This document shows positions 51,613-60,900 of a DNA stretch of 64,000 nucleotides, piece after piece. Each line of letters begins with the position of its first letter. The first letter of the stretch is position 1. A model generated the notes under the pieces. The model was not told the origin of the DNA. It ran no database searches and was given only the letters and a program-made list of their open reading frames with translations. The stretch covers positions 62,001 to 126,000 of the forward strand of contig NZ_BMUC01000002.1 in assembly GCF_014649995.1 (NCBI RefSeq). The letters run 5' to 3'. Source of the DNA: Streptomyces griseoflavus (lineage in GTDB: Bacteria; Actinomycetota; Actinomycetes; Streptomycetales; Streptomycetaceae). Position numbers and translations under genes: made by a program.

Positions 51613-52349
51613 GACACCGCGGGCTTGATCAGGTATCCGGCGCCGCGGCGGGTGTGGATCATCGGCTCCCGGCCGGCGTCGATCTTCCGGCGCAGGTACG
51701 AGATGTACAGCTCGACGACGTTCGCCTGGCCGCCGAAGTCGTACGACCAGACCCGGTCGAGGATCTGGGCCTTGCTGAGCACGCGCCGCGGGTTGCGCAT
51801 GAGGAAGCGCAGCAGTTCGAACTCGGTGGCGGTGAGGTGGATGCCCTGGCCGCCCCGGGTGACCTCGTGGCTGTCCTCGTCGAGGGTGAGGTCGCCGACC
51901 ACCAGCACGGACTCGGGGCGGCGGTCGGCGGCGCCGGAGCGGCGGATCAGTCCGCGCAGCCGGGCGACGACCTCCTCCAGGCTGAACGGCTTGGTGACGT
52001 AGTCGTCGCCACCGGCCGTCAGTCCGGCGATACGGTCCTCGACGGCGTCCTTGGCGGTCAGGAACAGCACGGGCACGTCGGGCAGGTCGCGGCGCAGCCG
52101 CCCGAGGACGGCCAGCCCGCCCATGTCCGGCAGCATCATGTCCAGGACGACGGCGTCGGGCCGGAACTCACGGGCGGCGCGCAGGGCGCCCTGGCCGTCC
52201 CCGGCGCTGCGGATCTGCCAGCCCTCGTAGCGCAGGGCCATGGACAGCAGCTCGGTGATCGACTGCTCGTCGTCCACCACCAGCACGCGGACGGGGCTCC
52301 CGTCCGGCCTGAGCAGTTCGGTGCGCCCCCGGGGCGAGATCGTGGTCAT
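51609..52349 (-). CDS. OmpR/PhoB-family response regulator
   Basis: A 246-residue regulator. Receiver: VRVLVVDDEQSITELL, phospho-Asp 70 (AVVLDMMLPDMGG), FLTAKD and DYVTKPFSLEEVVARL. Winged-helix output: GIHLTATEFELLRFLMRNPRRVLSKAQILDRVWSYDFGGQANVVELYISYLRRKIDAGREPMIHTRRGAGYLIKP. First gene of the four-gene operon; its stop overlaps the kinase start. No ribosome site is close to ATG 52349, so the message may be leaderless or start a little upstream. Confidence 0.94.
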   Translation of the reverse strand: MTTISPRGRTELLRPDGSPVRVLVVDDEQSITELLSMALRYEGWQIRSAGDGQGALRAAREFRPDAVVLDMMLPDMGGLAVLGRLRRDLPDVPVLFLTAKDAVEDRIAGLTAGGDDYVTKPFSLEEVVARLRGLIRRSGAADRRPESVLVVGDLTLDEDSHEVTRGGQGIHLTATEFELLRFLMRNPRRVLSKAQILDRVWSYDFGGQANVVELYISYLRRKIDAGREPMIHTRRGAGYLIKPAVS

Positions 52350-52441
52350 AGCGCACACGATGTGCGGCACCTCTGAGAGCACTCTTTTCCCCACCTGTGT
52401 TTTCCCTGAGAAACCCACAGCCCGGCGCGCGGCCCCCGCCC

Positions 52442-53347
52442 TCACCCGCCCGGCAGCCCGAAGAGCCGCGCCGCGTTGTCGTGGCACACCCCCCGCAGCC
52501 ACGCCTCCCCCAGCCCCAGCCGCTCCAGCGCGTGCAGCTGGTGGACGTAGGCGTAGGGGATGTTGGGGAAGTCCGTCCCCAGCAGGACCCGGTCCCCGAG
52601 CCCGCCCAGCCGGGACAGCGCCCGCCGCGGGAACGGCGCCATGCGCTCGCTGAAGTCGGTGAACGCCATCGTGGTGTCCAGCCGCACCTCCGTGTACCGC
52701 TCGGCGAGGTCCAGGAAGTCCTCGTACTCGGGCATCCCGAGGTGTGCCACCACCAGCCGCAGCCGCGGATGCCGGGCCAGCACCCGGGCGACCGGCCCGG
52801 GGCCGGTGTGCCTGCCGGGCGCGGGACCGGACCCGCAGTGGATCACCACCGGCACGCCCGCCTCGGCGAGCAGGCCCCAGGCCGCGTCGAGCATCTCGTC
52901 GGCCGGGTCGTACGCGCCCACCTGCACGTGCGCCTTGAAGACGCGCGCGCCCGCCTCCACCGCCTCCGCCACGTAGTCGGCGACGTCCGGCTCGGGGAAC
53001 AGTGTCGAGGTGTGCAGGCAGTCGGGCGTGCGCCGGGCGAAACCGGCCGCCCACTCGTTCAGCCAGCGCGCCATGCCCGGCTTGTGCGGGTAGAGCATCG
53101 CGGTGAACGCCCGCACGCCGAACGCCCGCAGCAGCGCGGCCCGCTCGCCCTCCTCCTCCCGGTAGGTGATCGGCCACTCGACCCCGCCGGTCAGCGGCCC
53201 CAGCGCGTCGAAGTGGGCCCACACCTTGCGCAGCACCCGCTCCGGCATGAAGTGCGTGTGCACGTCGACGAGTCCGGGCAGCCCGAGCCCTTCCCAGAAA
53301 CGCCGCACGTCGCCGGCTTCGGCACGGGTCACGAGGTGATCGCTCAT
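52442..53347 (-). CDS. Amidohydrolase family (amidohydro_2, ACMSD-like) protein
   Basis: A 301-residue TIM-barrel metal-dependent hydrolase or decarboxylase. Metal ligands: HTH in LVDVHTHFMPER (about residues 30-32), His in VVIHCGSGP, His in LRLVVAHLGMPEYEDFLDL and Asp in VLLGTDFPNIPYAYVHQL. Normal length for the ACMSD-like group. No pathway genes are adjacent to fix the substrate. Stands alone between the regulatory operon and the DUF2797 gene; 45 bases separate it from the latter. Confidence 0.87.
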   Translation of the reverse strand: MSDHLVTRAEAGDVRRFWEGLGLPGLVDVHTHFMPERVLRKVWAHFDALGPLTGGVEWPITYREEEGERAALLRAFGVRAFTAMLYPHKPGMARWLNEWAAGFARRTPDCLHTSTLFPEPDVADYVAEAVEAGARVFKAHVQVGAYDPADEMLDAAWGLLAEAGVPVVIHCGSGPAPGRHTGPGPVARVLARHPRLRLVVAHLGMPEYEDFLDLAERYTEVRLDTTMAFTDFSERMAPFPRRALSRLGGLGDRVLLGTDFPNIPYAYVHQLHALERLGLGEAWLRGVCHDNAARLFGLPGG

Positions 53348-53392
53348 GCCGCCACGATCACCCGTGGCCGCGCCCCGGGTCCAGGGGCGGGG

Positions 53393-54265
53393 TCAGAACA
53401 GCCCGTCCTGCTCGGCCGGCCTCTCCTTCAGCGGCCCGACGGGCACCGCGCTCTCCCTCCCGGTGACCGGGACCAGCCCCCACCCGGCCAGCAGCCGGGT
53501 GTCCAGCACCACCACCCCGCTGTCCGTCAGCAGGTGCAGATCGGGACCGGCGGCGGCCACCAGCTCGCCGCTCACCGCGCCCCCGGGGACCAGTTCGCGC
53601 ACCTGCCCCACCGCGGCCGGCACCCCCGTCAGCCCGAACACTCCGACGTGATCGACGGGTTCGAACGGTGCGGGGGTGAGCGACTCCGGCCAGCCGCCGA
53701 GGGCGCGGGCCCGCGCGTGCAGTGAGGCGATCTCCACCGCCCGCTCCGCGGCCGTCGCCGGGAGCGCCGCCCTCGCCGCCCGCTTGTCGGCGTAGGGAAT
53801 CCGGTCGGGCACCCGGAGCGCGGCACGCAGCAGCTCCTCGGTGCGCCGCGCCGCCATCAGCGGCCCGCTGCCCAGCCAGGTGAAGCAGACCGCCCCCTGC
53901 TCCAGCAGCCGCGCCCGCCCCCGCCGCACCGCGGTGATCCCGACCTTGGCCGTCCCGGGCCCGAACCACGCCAGGTACACGCGGTAGGGCCGCGGATCGT
54001 CCGCGAGGGTGTCGGCGGCCACCGAGTGCGCCCGGTCCAGCCGGGCACACACCTCGCAGCGCGCTCCCGTACCGCGCCCGGGGACCTCCGCGGCGAGCGG
54101 ACACGCGTGCCCCCGTGCCCCCACGCAGGTCCGCGCGCTCCCTTCCGCGACCCCGAAGGCCACCCGTTTCCCCCAGGTCAGCGGCGAGCGCCGGCCACCG
54201 TCCCACATCAGCACGGGACCGTCCGCCGGCCACCGCAGCCCCGCGCACCTCCATGCCTGTGCCAT
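53393..54265 (-). CDS. DUF2797 protein with Cys cluster and GIY-YIG-like segment
   Basis: A 290-residue protein of unknown function. N-terminal CAGLRW, a Cys-rich part CVGARGHACPLAAEVPGRGTGARCEVCARLDRAHSVAADT that looks like a zinc site, then [54 protein letters not shown], which has the strand-strand-helix layout (VYLA, KVGIT, R-x-x-x-x-L-x-Q-G-A) of GIY-YIG nucleases. The C-terminal 110 residues are an additional domain. ATG 54265 with TAGTCT 8 bases upstream. A nucleic-acid role is an inference. Confidence 0.78.
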   Translation of the reverse strand: MAQAWRCAGLRWPADGPVLMWDGGRRSPLTWGKRVAFGVAEGSARTCVGARGHACPLAAEVPGRGTGARCEVCARLDRAHSVAADTLADDPRPYRVYLAWFGPGTAKVGITAVRRGRARLLEQGAVCFTWLGSGPLMAARRTEELLRAALRVPDRIPYADKRAARAALPATAAERAVEIASLHARARALGGWPESLTPAPFEPVDHVGVFGLTGVPAAVGQVRELVPGGAVSGELVAAAGPDLHLLTDSGVVVLDTRLLAGWGLVPVTGRESAVPVGPLKERPAEQDGLF

Positions 54266-54406
54266 CCCCGCCGAGACTAGGCGGCACCACTGACAACGCC
54301 TCCGCCCGGCGGCCCGGTACCGCCCGCCGAGGTGCCGGTCACGAGCGGCGGTGCCAACCTGGTCTGAGGTATCGCACCGCTCGGGGACGTCCGGAAGGCC
54401 GAGAAC

Positions 54407-54838
54407 ATGGCGAGCAATGTCAGCGGTACGCGCCACCACGCGACCGGGAGGCAGGCGGAGAGCCCTTGGGCGACGAGCTGGACCGTCGCCGCGGCGGTCC
54501 TCATGACCTTCGGCGGCATCATGGCGATCTTCCAGGGCATCGCCGCCATCGCGAAGGACGACGTCTTCGTCGCCACGCCGAACTTCACCTACGAGTTCAG
54601 CCTGACCGGCTGGGGCTGGGTCCACCTCGTCCTCGGCGCGCTGGTGACCGCCGCCGGCATCGCCCTGTTCCAGGGGTCCACCTGGGCCAGGGTCGTGGGC
54701 GTGGCCCTGGCCGGGCTCAGCATGATCGCCAACTTCGTGTGGCTGCCGTACTTCCCGGTGTGGTCGATCGTCCTCATCATCATCGACGGCTTCATCATCT
54801 GGGCGCTGTGCGCACCCCGCCGCGAGAGCCGGGTGTAG
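54407..54838 (+). CDS. Four-helix membrane protein (DUF7144 family)
   Basis: A 143-residue membrane protein with four helices: VAAAVLMTFGGIMAIFQGIAAI, GWVHLVLGALVTAAGIALFQ, VVGVALAGLSMIANFVWLP and WSIVLIIIDGFIIWALC. The signature FTYEFSLTGWGWVHLVLG after helix 1 fits the actinobacterial DUF7144 family. Function unknown. The channel-like gene follows directly. Confidence 0.85.
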   Translation: MASNVSGTRHHATGRQAESPWATSWTVAAAVLMTFGGIMAIFQGIAAIAKDDVFVATPNFTYEFSLTGWGWVHLVLGALVTAAGIALFQGSTWARVVGVALAGLSMIANFVWLPYFPVWSIVLIIIDGFIIWALCAPRRESRV

Positions 54839-54885
54839 GGCGCGCGTCCACGGTCTGGGGCGCCCTGTGGCCCTGGCTGGTCCAG

Positions 54886-55365
54886 GTGGCCGGGGTGACG
54901 GTGATGGTCGCCGCCTACTTCCTCCTGCCCCTCGACCGGCTGGGACCGCACCGCCCGACCCTGAGCTGGCTGCTCTTCGGCGGGGCGCTGACGCTGATCG
55001 CGCTCCTGCTGCTGCGGCAGGTGGTGCGGGTGCTGCTGTCCGTCCCCGGCGTCCGGCCGGGGATGGTCATCCCACCGCTGATGTGCCTGTCCATCCTGGT
55101 CTTCGCCACCACCTACCTGGCGCTGGCCCAGAGCCCCGGCGAGCTCGACGGTCTCGCCACCCGCCTGGACGCCCTCTACTTCACGCTGGTCACCCTCGCC
55201 ACCATCGGCTACGGCGACATCACCCCGCGCGGACAGACCGCGCGGCTGGTCGCCGTGCTGCAGATCGTCTACACGTTCGTCTTCCTCACCGCGGCGGCCA
55301 CCAGCCTGACCCGCTACCTCCGTGAAACCCTCCGCCACCGCGAGCACCCGCGCCGGCCGGAGTGA
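54886..55365 (+). CDS. Two-pore-helix potassium-channel-like protein
   Basis: About 159 residues. Two N-terminal helices (VTVMVAAYFLLPL; LSWLLFGGALTLIALLLLRQVV) precede a channel core: outer helix PPLMCLSILVFATTYLALA, pore DALYFTLVTLATIGYGDITPRG with the potassium selectivity filter TIGYGD, inner helix LVAVLQIVYTFVFLTAAATSLTRYL. No cytoplasmic regulatory domain. The start is not clear: GTG 54886 or 54895, or ATG 54904; the first helix suggests an early start. The gene follows the DUF7144 gene with no real gap. Confidence 0.8.
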   Translation: MAGVTVMVAAYFLLPLDRLGPHRPTLSWLLFGGALTLIALLLLRQVVRVLLSVPGVRPGMVIPPLMCLSILVFATTYLALAQSPGELDGLATRLDALYFTLVTLATIGYGDITPRGQTARLVAVLQIVYTFVFLTAAATSLTRYLRETLRHREHPRRPE

Positions 55366-55390
55366 TCCGATCCGCCACATCGCGCCATTA

Positions 55391-55406
55391 TGTGAGCTAC
55401 GTCACA
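55391..55406. promoter_or_regulatory. Crp-like operator upstream of the FAD oxidoreductase
   Basis: TGTGA-N6-TCACA, with the inner GTG-N6-GTCAC fitting the Streptomyces Crp pattern GTG(N6)GNCAC. 112 bases before the ATG. Confidence 0.6.
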
Positions 55407-55517
55407 CTGGTATCAGAGGGTTCACTCCCCCGGGCCCCTGGACGGACGCCGGCCGGACCGCCGTTCCGTCCGCCCGAGACCATCCGGTTCCGCAATCCTT
55501 CCGAGGGGTGTCCGCTC

Positions 55518-56915
55518 ATGGGCGGCATCGACGCAACTGCTCTCGACAGCCTGCGCACGGCCTTGCGAGGACGTGTCGTCACACCGCAGGACGCGGAGTA
55601 CGACGAGACACGCAGCATCTACAACGCCATGATCGACCGGCGTCCGGCCGCCCTCGCCCAGTGCACGGGCACGGCGGACGTGCGCACCACCCTCGCCTTC
55701 GCCCAGGAGACGGGCGCCGACCTGGCCGTCCGCGGCGGCGGACACAGCGGGCCGGGCCTGTGCCTGATCGACGGCGGGCTCACCCTCGACCTGTCCCCGA
55801 TGCGCTGGGTCCGGGTCGACCCGGAGACCGGGACCGTGCGGGTGGGCGGCGGGAGCCTGCTCGGTGACCTGGACCATGAGGCCCACTCCTTCGGCCTGGG
55901 CATACCGAGCGGGATCAACTCGACCACGGGCGTCGGCGGCCTCACCCTGGGCGGCGGCCACGGCCACCTCACCCGCAAGTACGGGCTGACGGTCGACAGC
56001 CTGATCGGCGCGGACGTCGTCCTGGCCGACGGCCAGGTCGTCGCCGCCTCGGAGAAGGAGCACCCGGACCTGCTGTGGGCGCTGCGCGGCGGCGGGGGCA
56101 ACTTCGGGGTGGTCACGTCGTTCACCTTCCGGCCGCACCCGGTGGACACGGTCGGGGTGGCGGCGACCGTGTGGCCGGTCGAGCGCACGCCGGAGGTGCT
56201 GCGCTGGTACCGGGAGTTCCTGCCGGCCGCGCCGGAGGACCTCAACGGGTTCTTCGCGCTGATGACCGTCCCGCCGGGGCCGCCCTTCCCGGAACCGATC
56301 CACGGCCAGAAGATGTGCGCCGTGATCTGGTGCTACACGGGCGACACGGAGGACGGCCGCCTGGAGGAGACACTGTCCGTGGTCAACGAACCGGCCCCGC
56401 CGGCCTTCCACTTCGCCACGCCGATGCCCTACCCCGCCCTGCAGACCATGTTCGACGAGATCGTCCCCCGGGGACTCCAGTGGTACTGGCGGGGCGACTT
56501 CTTCGACGGCATCCCCGACGACGCCGTCGCCGTGCACGAGCGGTACGGCCACGCCCTCCCCACCGCCCTGTCGACGATGCACCTGTACCCGGTGGACGGC
56601 GCGGCCCACCGGGTCGCCCCCGGCGAGACGGCCTGGGCCTACCGGGACGCCGTGTGGTCCGGTGTCATCGCCGGCATCGACCCGGACCCGGCCAACGCCG
56701 ACGCGGTCCGGCAGTGGTGCGTCGACTACTGGACCGACCTCCACCCGCACTCCATGGGCGGCTCGTACGTCAACTTCCTCGGCGAGTGGGAGGGCACCGA
56801 ACGCGTCCGCTCCACCTACCGCGACAACTACGACCGCCTGGCCGCCGTGAAGCGCGCGTACGACCCGCACAACTTCTTCCACGCCAACCAGAACATCACC
56901 CCGTCCGCGGCGTGA
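55518..56915 (+). CDS. FAD-binding BBE-type oxidoreductase
   Basis: A 465-residue flavoenzyme of the berberine-bridge type. RGGGHSGPGLCLIDGGLTLDLSPM supplies the His for covalent FAD; GIPSGINSTTGVGGLTLGGGHGHLTRKYGLTVDSLIGADVVLADG continues the FAD domain; the BBE motif YVNFLGEWEGTERVRSTYRDNYDRLAAVKRAYDPHNFFHANQNI ends it. The second covalent link, a Cys in many members, appears absent (TTGVGG where some have a Cys), so mono-covalent FAD is likely. Such enzymes oxidise sugars or natural products. ATG 55518 has GAGGGG. Confidence 0.9.
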   Translation: MGGIDATALDSLRTALRGRVVTPQDAEYDETRSIYNAMIDRRPAALAQCTGTADVRTTLAFAQETGADLAVRGGGHSGPGLCLIDGGLTLDLSPMRWVRVDPETGTVRVGGGSLLGDLDHEAHSFGLGIPSGINSTTGVGGLTLGGGHGHLTRKYGLTVDSLIGADVVLADGQVVAASEKEHPDLLWALRGGGGNFGVVTSFTFRPHPVDTVGVAATVWPVERTPEVLRWYREFLPAAPEDLNGFFALMTVPPGPPFPEPIHGQKMCAVIWCYTGDTEDGRLEETLSVVNEPAPPAFHFATPMPYPALQTMFDEIVPRGLQWYWRGDFFDGIPDDAVAVHERYGHALPTALSTMHLYPVDGAAHRVAPGETAWAYRDAVWSGVIAGIDPDPANADAVRQWCVDYWTDLHPHSMGGSYVNFLGEWEGTERVRSTYRDNYDRLAAVKRAYDPHNFFHANQNITPSAA

Positions 56916-56934
56916 TCGTCACTGCCCCCACGCC

Positions 56935-56966
56935 AGAGGCCCCGTGGATCACTCCACGGGGCCTCT
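56935..56966. terminator. Bidirectional terminator between oxidoreductase and tRNA-Arg
   Basis: AGAGGCCCCGTGGA, loop TCAC, TCCACGGGGCCTCT: a perfect 14-base stem between converging genes. Confidence 0.88.
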
Positions 56967-56974
56967 GCTCTGTG

Positions 56975-57047
56975 TGCACTCGGCAGGATTCGAACCTGCA
57001 ACCTTCTGATCCGTAGTCAGATGCTCTATCCGTTAAGCTACGAGTGC
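56975..57047 (-). tRNA. tRNA-Arg (anticodon ACG)
   Basis: Minus-strand cloverleaf: acceptor GCACTCG/CGAGTGC, anticodon arm TCTGA-CTACGGA-TCAGA, T-arm GCAGG-TTCGAAT-CCTGC, discriminator A. A34 is the substrate of the TadA encoded at 34540-35031. Confidence 0.95.
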
Positions 57048-57194
57048 TTGTCTCTTCATTTGTCTCGCCGCTCCCGGCCCTTGCGGCCCGCTCGCGGCGA
57101 CAGGAAGAACATTACATGACTGCCGCCGCCATGTGAAATCCATTGGCCCTACCCCTTGTGACCTGCACGAACACCCGATCCGGGGGCCGACACG

Positions 57195-57227
57195 ACGAAG
57201 CCCCGGCCGCAGGGGCCGGGGCTTCGT
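57195..57227 (-). terminator. Terminator after tRNA-Ser(GCT)
   Basis: ACGAAGCCCCGGCC, 5-base loop, GGCCGGGGCTTCGT: a perfect 14-base stem just 3' of the minus-strand tRNA. Confidence 0.88.
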
Positions 57228-57234
57228 GACGGGG

Positions 57235-57325
57235 CGGAGGCGGAGGGATTTGAACCCTCGATGGGCTTTAAGACCCAAACCGCATTAGCAGTGCGGCGCC
57301 ATAGACCGGACTAGGCGACGCCTCC
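57235..57325 (-). tRNA. tRNA-Ser (anticodon GCT)
   Basis: Type II tRNA of 91 bases: acceptor GGAGGCG/CGCCTCC, anticodon arm CCGCA-CTGCTAA-TGCGG, long variable arm, T-arm GAGGG-TTCAAAT-CCCTC, discriminator G. Confidence 0.95.
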
Positions 57326-57913
57326 TCACACATGACCTTCCGCGCGTGAGCGCGTGCGGGTCGGTGCGTGCCGATGATGACACAACCGCGTGCGGTGTCA
57401 CCAATCGGTGCCCACGGTACTAGGCGGGAAGCCCGCAGGGCAAAGCACTTCCGGTCACCGGTCCGGCGTGGCGCCACCCACCGCACGGCCACCCGTTCGT
57501 CAGGCCGTGTCCCCCTCGCCGCTCGGGCCGGGTCACGGGGGCGGCGGCCGGCTCACTGTCACCGTGCGCGACGCGGGGCGGCGGGGCGGACGGCGGCGCG
57601 CGGCCGTGCGCACGAATGTGCGGGCACCCGCCGGGACCGGCTCGGCCCCCCTGTGCCCCGGCCAGGGGCGGCGAGCCGGGGCACAGGGGGTGTGAAGGTC
57701 GCGCGAAGGTCCGGGGCGCGTCGGTGCAGGCAGACACCGGTCCGAGAAGCACCGGGCGTCACGGCGTCGTCACTTCCTGATGCGATGTACGTCCCATCCG
57801 GCGTCGCGAGCGCAACCCCAGCCCTTAGACTCCCTCGCGTGACACGTTGCGGGCAGGTTGGCAAGATGGCCCGAGCGGTCGGCACGTCGCGGTAACAGGG
57901 AGGAAGCGGTCTC
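57326..57913. other. 588-base intergenic region with an orphan hairpin
   Basis: No gene seen; open frames here give Arg/Gly/Ala-rich translations. The main structure is the hairpin at 57647-57690. A ribosome site GGGAGGAAG closes the region before the next gene. Confidence 0.6.
57647..57690. other. Orphan perfect hairpin
   Basis: CCCCCTGTGCCCCGGC and GCCGGGGCACAGGGGG: 16-base perfect stem, 12-base loop, more than 220 bases from either neighbouring gene. Could be a leftover terminator, the end of a small RNA, or part of the leader of the next gene. Confidence 0.7.
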
Positions 57914-60900
57914 GTGAGCAGCAGGCCATCCCGAGGCGCTGCTCGCCTCGCAGCCATACTGGACGCGCTTCCCGACGCGCTGGTGCTGGTCAACGCCAAC
58001 GGGACCGTCGTCAACGCCAACACCATCGCCCTGGAGGCCTTCGAGACCCCGGGCACGGCGCTGGTGGGGCGGGGGCTGCTGGATCTGCTGCCGCAGTTCG
58101 ACAGCAAGCTCATCCCGGGATCCATGCGGCGGCCCGACCACATCGACCCCCGCGCGCGGACGAAGCCGACCCGGATGACCGCCCGGCGCACCGACGGCAG
58201 CGAGTTCCCCGTCGAGGTCACCAGCGCGAACCTGGACACCGGCCAGCAGGCCTACGACAGCTACGGCTACGCCGGCGACGAGCTGCTGATGCTCGTCGTC
58301 CGCGACCTCTCCGGCACCGTCGACACCGAGGCCGAGCTCGCGCGTTCGCAGCGGCAGACCGAGATGATCCTGCGCGCCGCCTCCGAGGGCGTCGTCGGCA
58401 CCGACACCGACGGGCGGATCGTCCTCGTCAACCCGGCCGCCGCCCAGATACTCGGCTACCGGGCCGGCGAACTCGGCGGACGCGAACTGCACACCCTCGT
58501 CCTGCACTCGCGCGCCGACGGCTCCCCCTTCCCGTACGACGAGTCCCCGCTCGCCGACACCCTGCGCTCCGGGCGCAAGCACCGGGTGCGCGGGCAGGTG
58601 CTGTACTCCAAGAGCGGCGACAAGCTGCCGGTCGACCTGACGACCGCTCCGGTACGCGACGGCGACCAGCTCGTCGGCGCCGTGATGACCTTCCTCGACC
58701 GCCGCCCCTACGACGCGCTCGTGCGGGAGAAGGAGGCCGCCGAGCGGGAGCACGCCGAGGAGCTGGAGCGGCTCGCCGAGGAGCACGGCTCGGAGCTCAC
58801 CGCCCTGCGCCAGGGCCACATCAGCGAACTGGAGCGGATCGGCGAGAAGCACGCCGAGGAACTCGCCGCGAACGAGGAGCGCTACGCGGCCCTCGGCGAG
58901 CGGGAGAAGGACCGGTACGAGGCCCTCGCCGCCCGGCACGAACAGCTGCTCACCCTGCTCGGCCGGTCCCTGCGCGGTCCGCTGGACGAACTGCGCCGCG
59001 AGCTGTCCGCGCTGGCCGCCGACGACGCCGGACAGCTGTGGCCGGAGGCCAACCAGGTGCTCCACCACCTGTCGGCCGGCTACGCCCGCATCACCACCCT
59101 CATCGACAACGTGCTCGGCTACCAGCGGCTCGACGTCGGTGCCGAGCAGGTCGCCCGGACGAAGGTGATGCTCGACGCCGTCGTCGCCGCCGGGGTCGAC
59201 GGGGCCGTGGAACTGATCGGCCCGGGGCGGGTGCAGTTCGCCGTGCACGCGCCGCCCATCGAGGCGGAGGTGGACCCGCGGCTGCTCGCCACGGCCCTCG
59301 CGCACCTGGTCGCGGACGTCGCCGGCGTCGACGCGACCGGCAACACGCCCCTGTCGGCGGGCGGTTACCTGGACAACACCGTGGTCGTCGCGGCGGCGCA
59401 GCGCGGCGAGGTGGTACGCATCGAGGTGCGCGGGCCGTACGGCGGCGGCGACCCGGTGCACGAACCGATCGTGCGCGGCATCGTCCGGGCGCACGGCGGT
59501 GTGCTGCAGACGCACGAGGTGCCGGGGATGAGCGGCAGCGCCTTCGTCCTGGAGGTGCCGATCGGCGGCGGGGCGGGGGCCGTCGCGGCCGCCCCGGCCC
59601 CCATACCGGCCGAGGCTCCGGTGCCGGGCGAGGCTCCGGTGCCGGGCGAGGCTCAGGTGCCGGCCGTGGAGGCCGGGGGCGGACGGCGCCGGGCACGGCG
59701 TTCCTCCGTGGACGCCTTCCTGGACGGCGAGGTGCCCGGCGCGGACGACGGCGCGGACGCGGGGACGGAACCCACCGGGCAGGAACCCGCCGGGACGCCA
59801 CCCACCGGCCGGCGCAGGCGCCGCGCGGCGGCCGAGCAGCCCGCGCAGGCACAGCTTCCGGCCCCGGCGTCCGGTGAGGGCGCGGTGGCGTCCGGCGGTA
59901 CCGGGCGACGGCGCGGCCGGCCCGCCGAGGACGCGTCGGCCTCCGCCCCGCTCGAACTCGCCGGTGGCGGGGTCTCCGAGGGGGCCGTGGTCACCGCCGC
60001 CGAGCACGCGGCGGGCGCCGCCGCCTCGAACACCGGACTGGGCGGGACCGTACCGCCGCAGGGTGTTCCCGCACCCGCCGGCCGGCGGGCCGGGCAGGGG
60101 GCCGGTGAGCAGCAGGCGCTGCCGCCCGCCCTGCCCGCGCCGGCCACCGGCCGGAACGGGGCGGCCGGGCCACCCCAGTCGGCCGAGGTGGCCGTGCATG
60201 TCCCGGCCCAGGCGTCGGGGCAGACGGAGCAGCAGCCGACGGGACGCCGCCGGCGGGCGCTGGCCGCCGCCACCGAGCGGGCCGCGGCGCAGGAAGCCGC
60301 GCCCCGCACGGTGTTCGCGCTGCCGCCCGCCGAGGCGGACCAGGGAGAACAGGCGGGACAGGCCGAGGTCGTCGGGCAGCCGGTACCGGCGGGCGCGCAC
60401 GGATCCGCCGCGCCCGCCGCACATGGTGGTGCTCCGGCCGGCGACGGCCGCCATGACGCCGTACCGCACGACCAGGCCGACGACCACACCCCGCCGCAGC
60501 CGCATCCCACCAGCGCGCCCACCGGCCGCCGCCGGCGGGCCGTCGCGCAGCCGGCGGAGACGGCACCGGTCGCTCCGGTCGCTCCGGTCGTTCAGGCTCC
60601 GGCGGCTCCGGAGCAGTGGGGGGCGGTGCCTCCGCAGGGAGTTCCCGCGCAGGGGCACCCCGAGCCCCCGGCACAGGCACAGGCACAGGCATCGGCGCCC
60701 CTTCCCCCGGCCCAGCCACTCCCCGCCGAGACCGCACCCGCACCCGCGCAGGTGACCCCTGCGGAAGGCACCCCGGTCCCGCAGCCGTGGCCCGCCGGTG
60801 ACGGTTCCGGCGCCGGTACGCCCGCACCGCAGGGCCCGAACCCGCCGCAGCCGACGACGCCCGCCGGCGGCACGCCGCTGCCGCCGGAAGGCGCACCGCT

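Noticed and set aside
57368-57895. 175-codon plus-strand frame in the gap before the PAS gene
   Set aside because: Arg/Ala-rich translation crossing the orphan hairpin; no coding signal.
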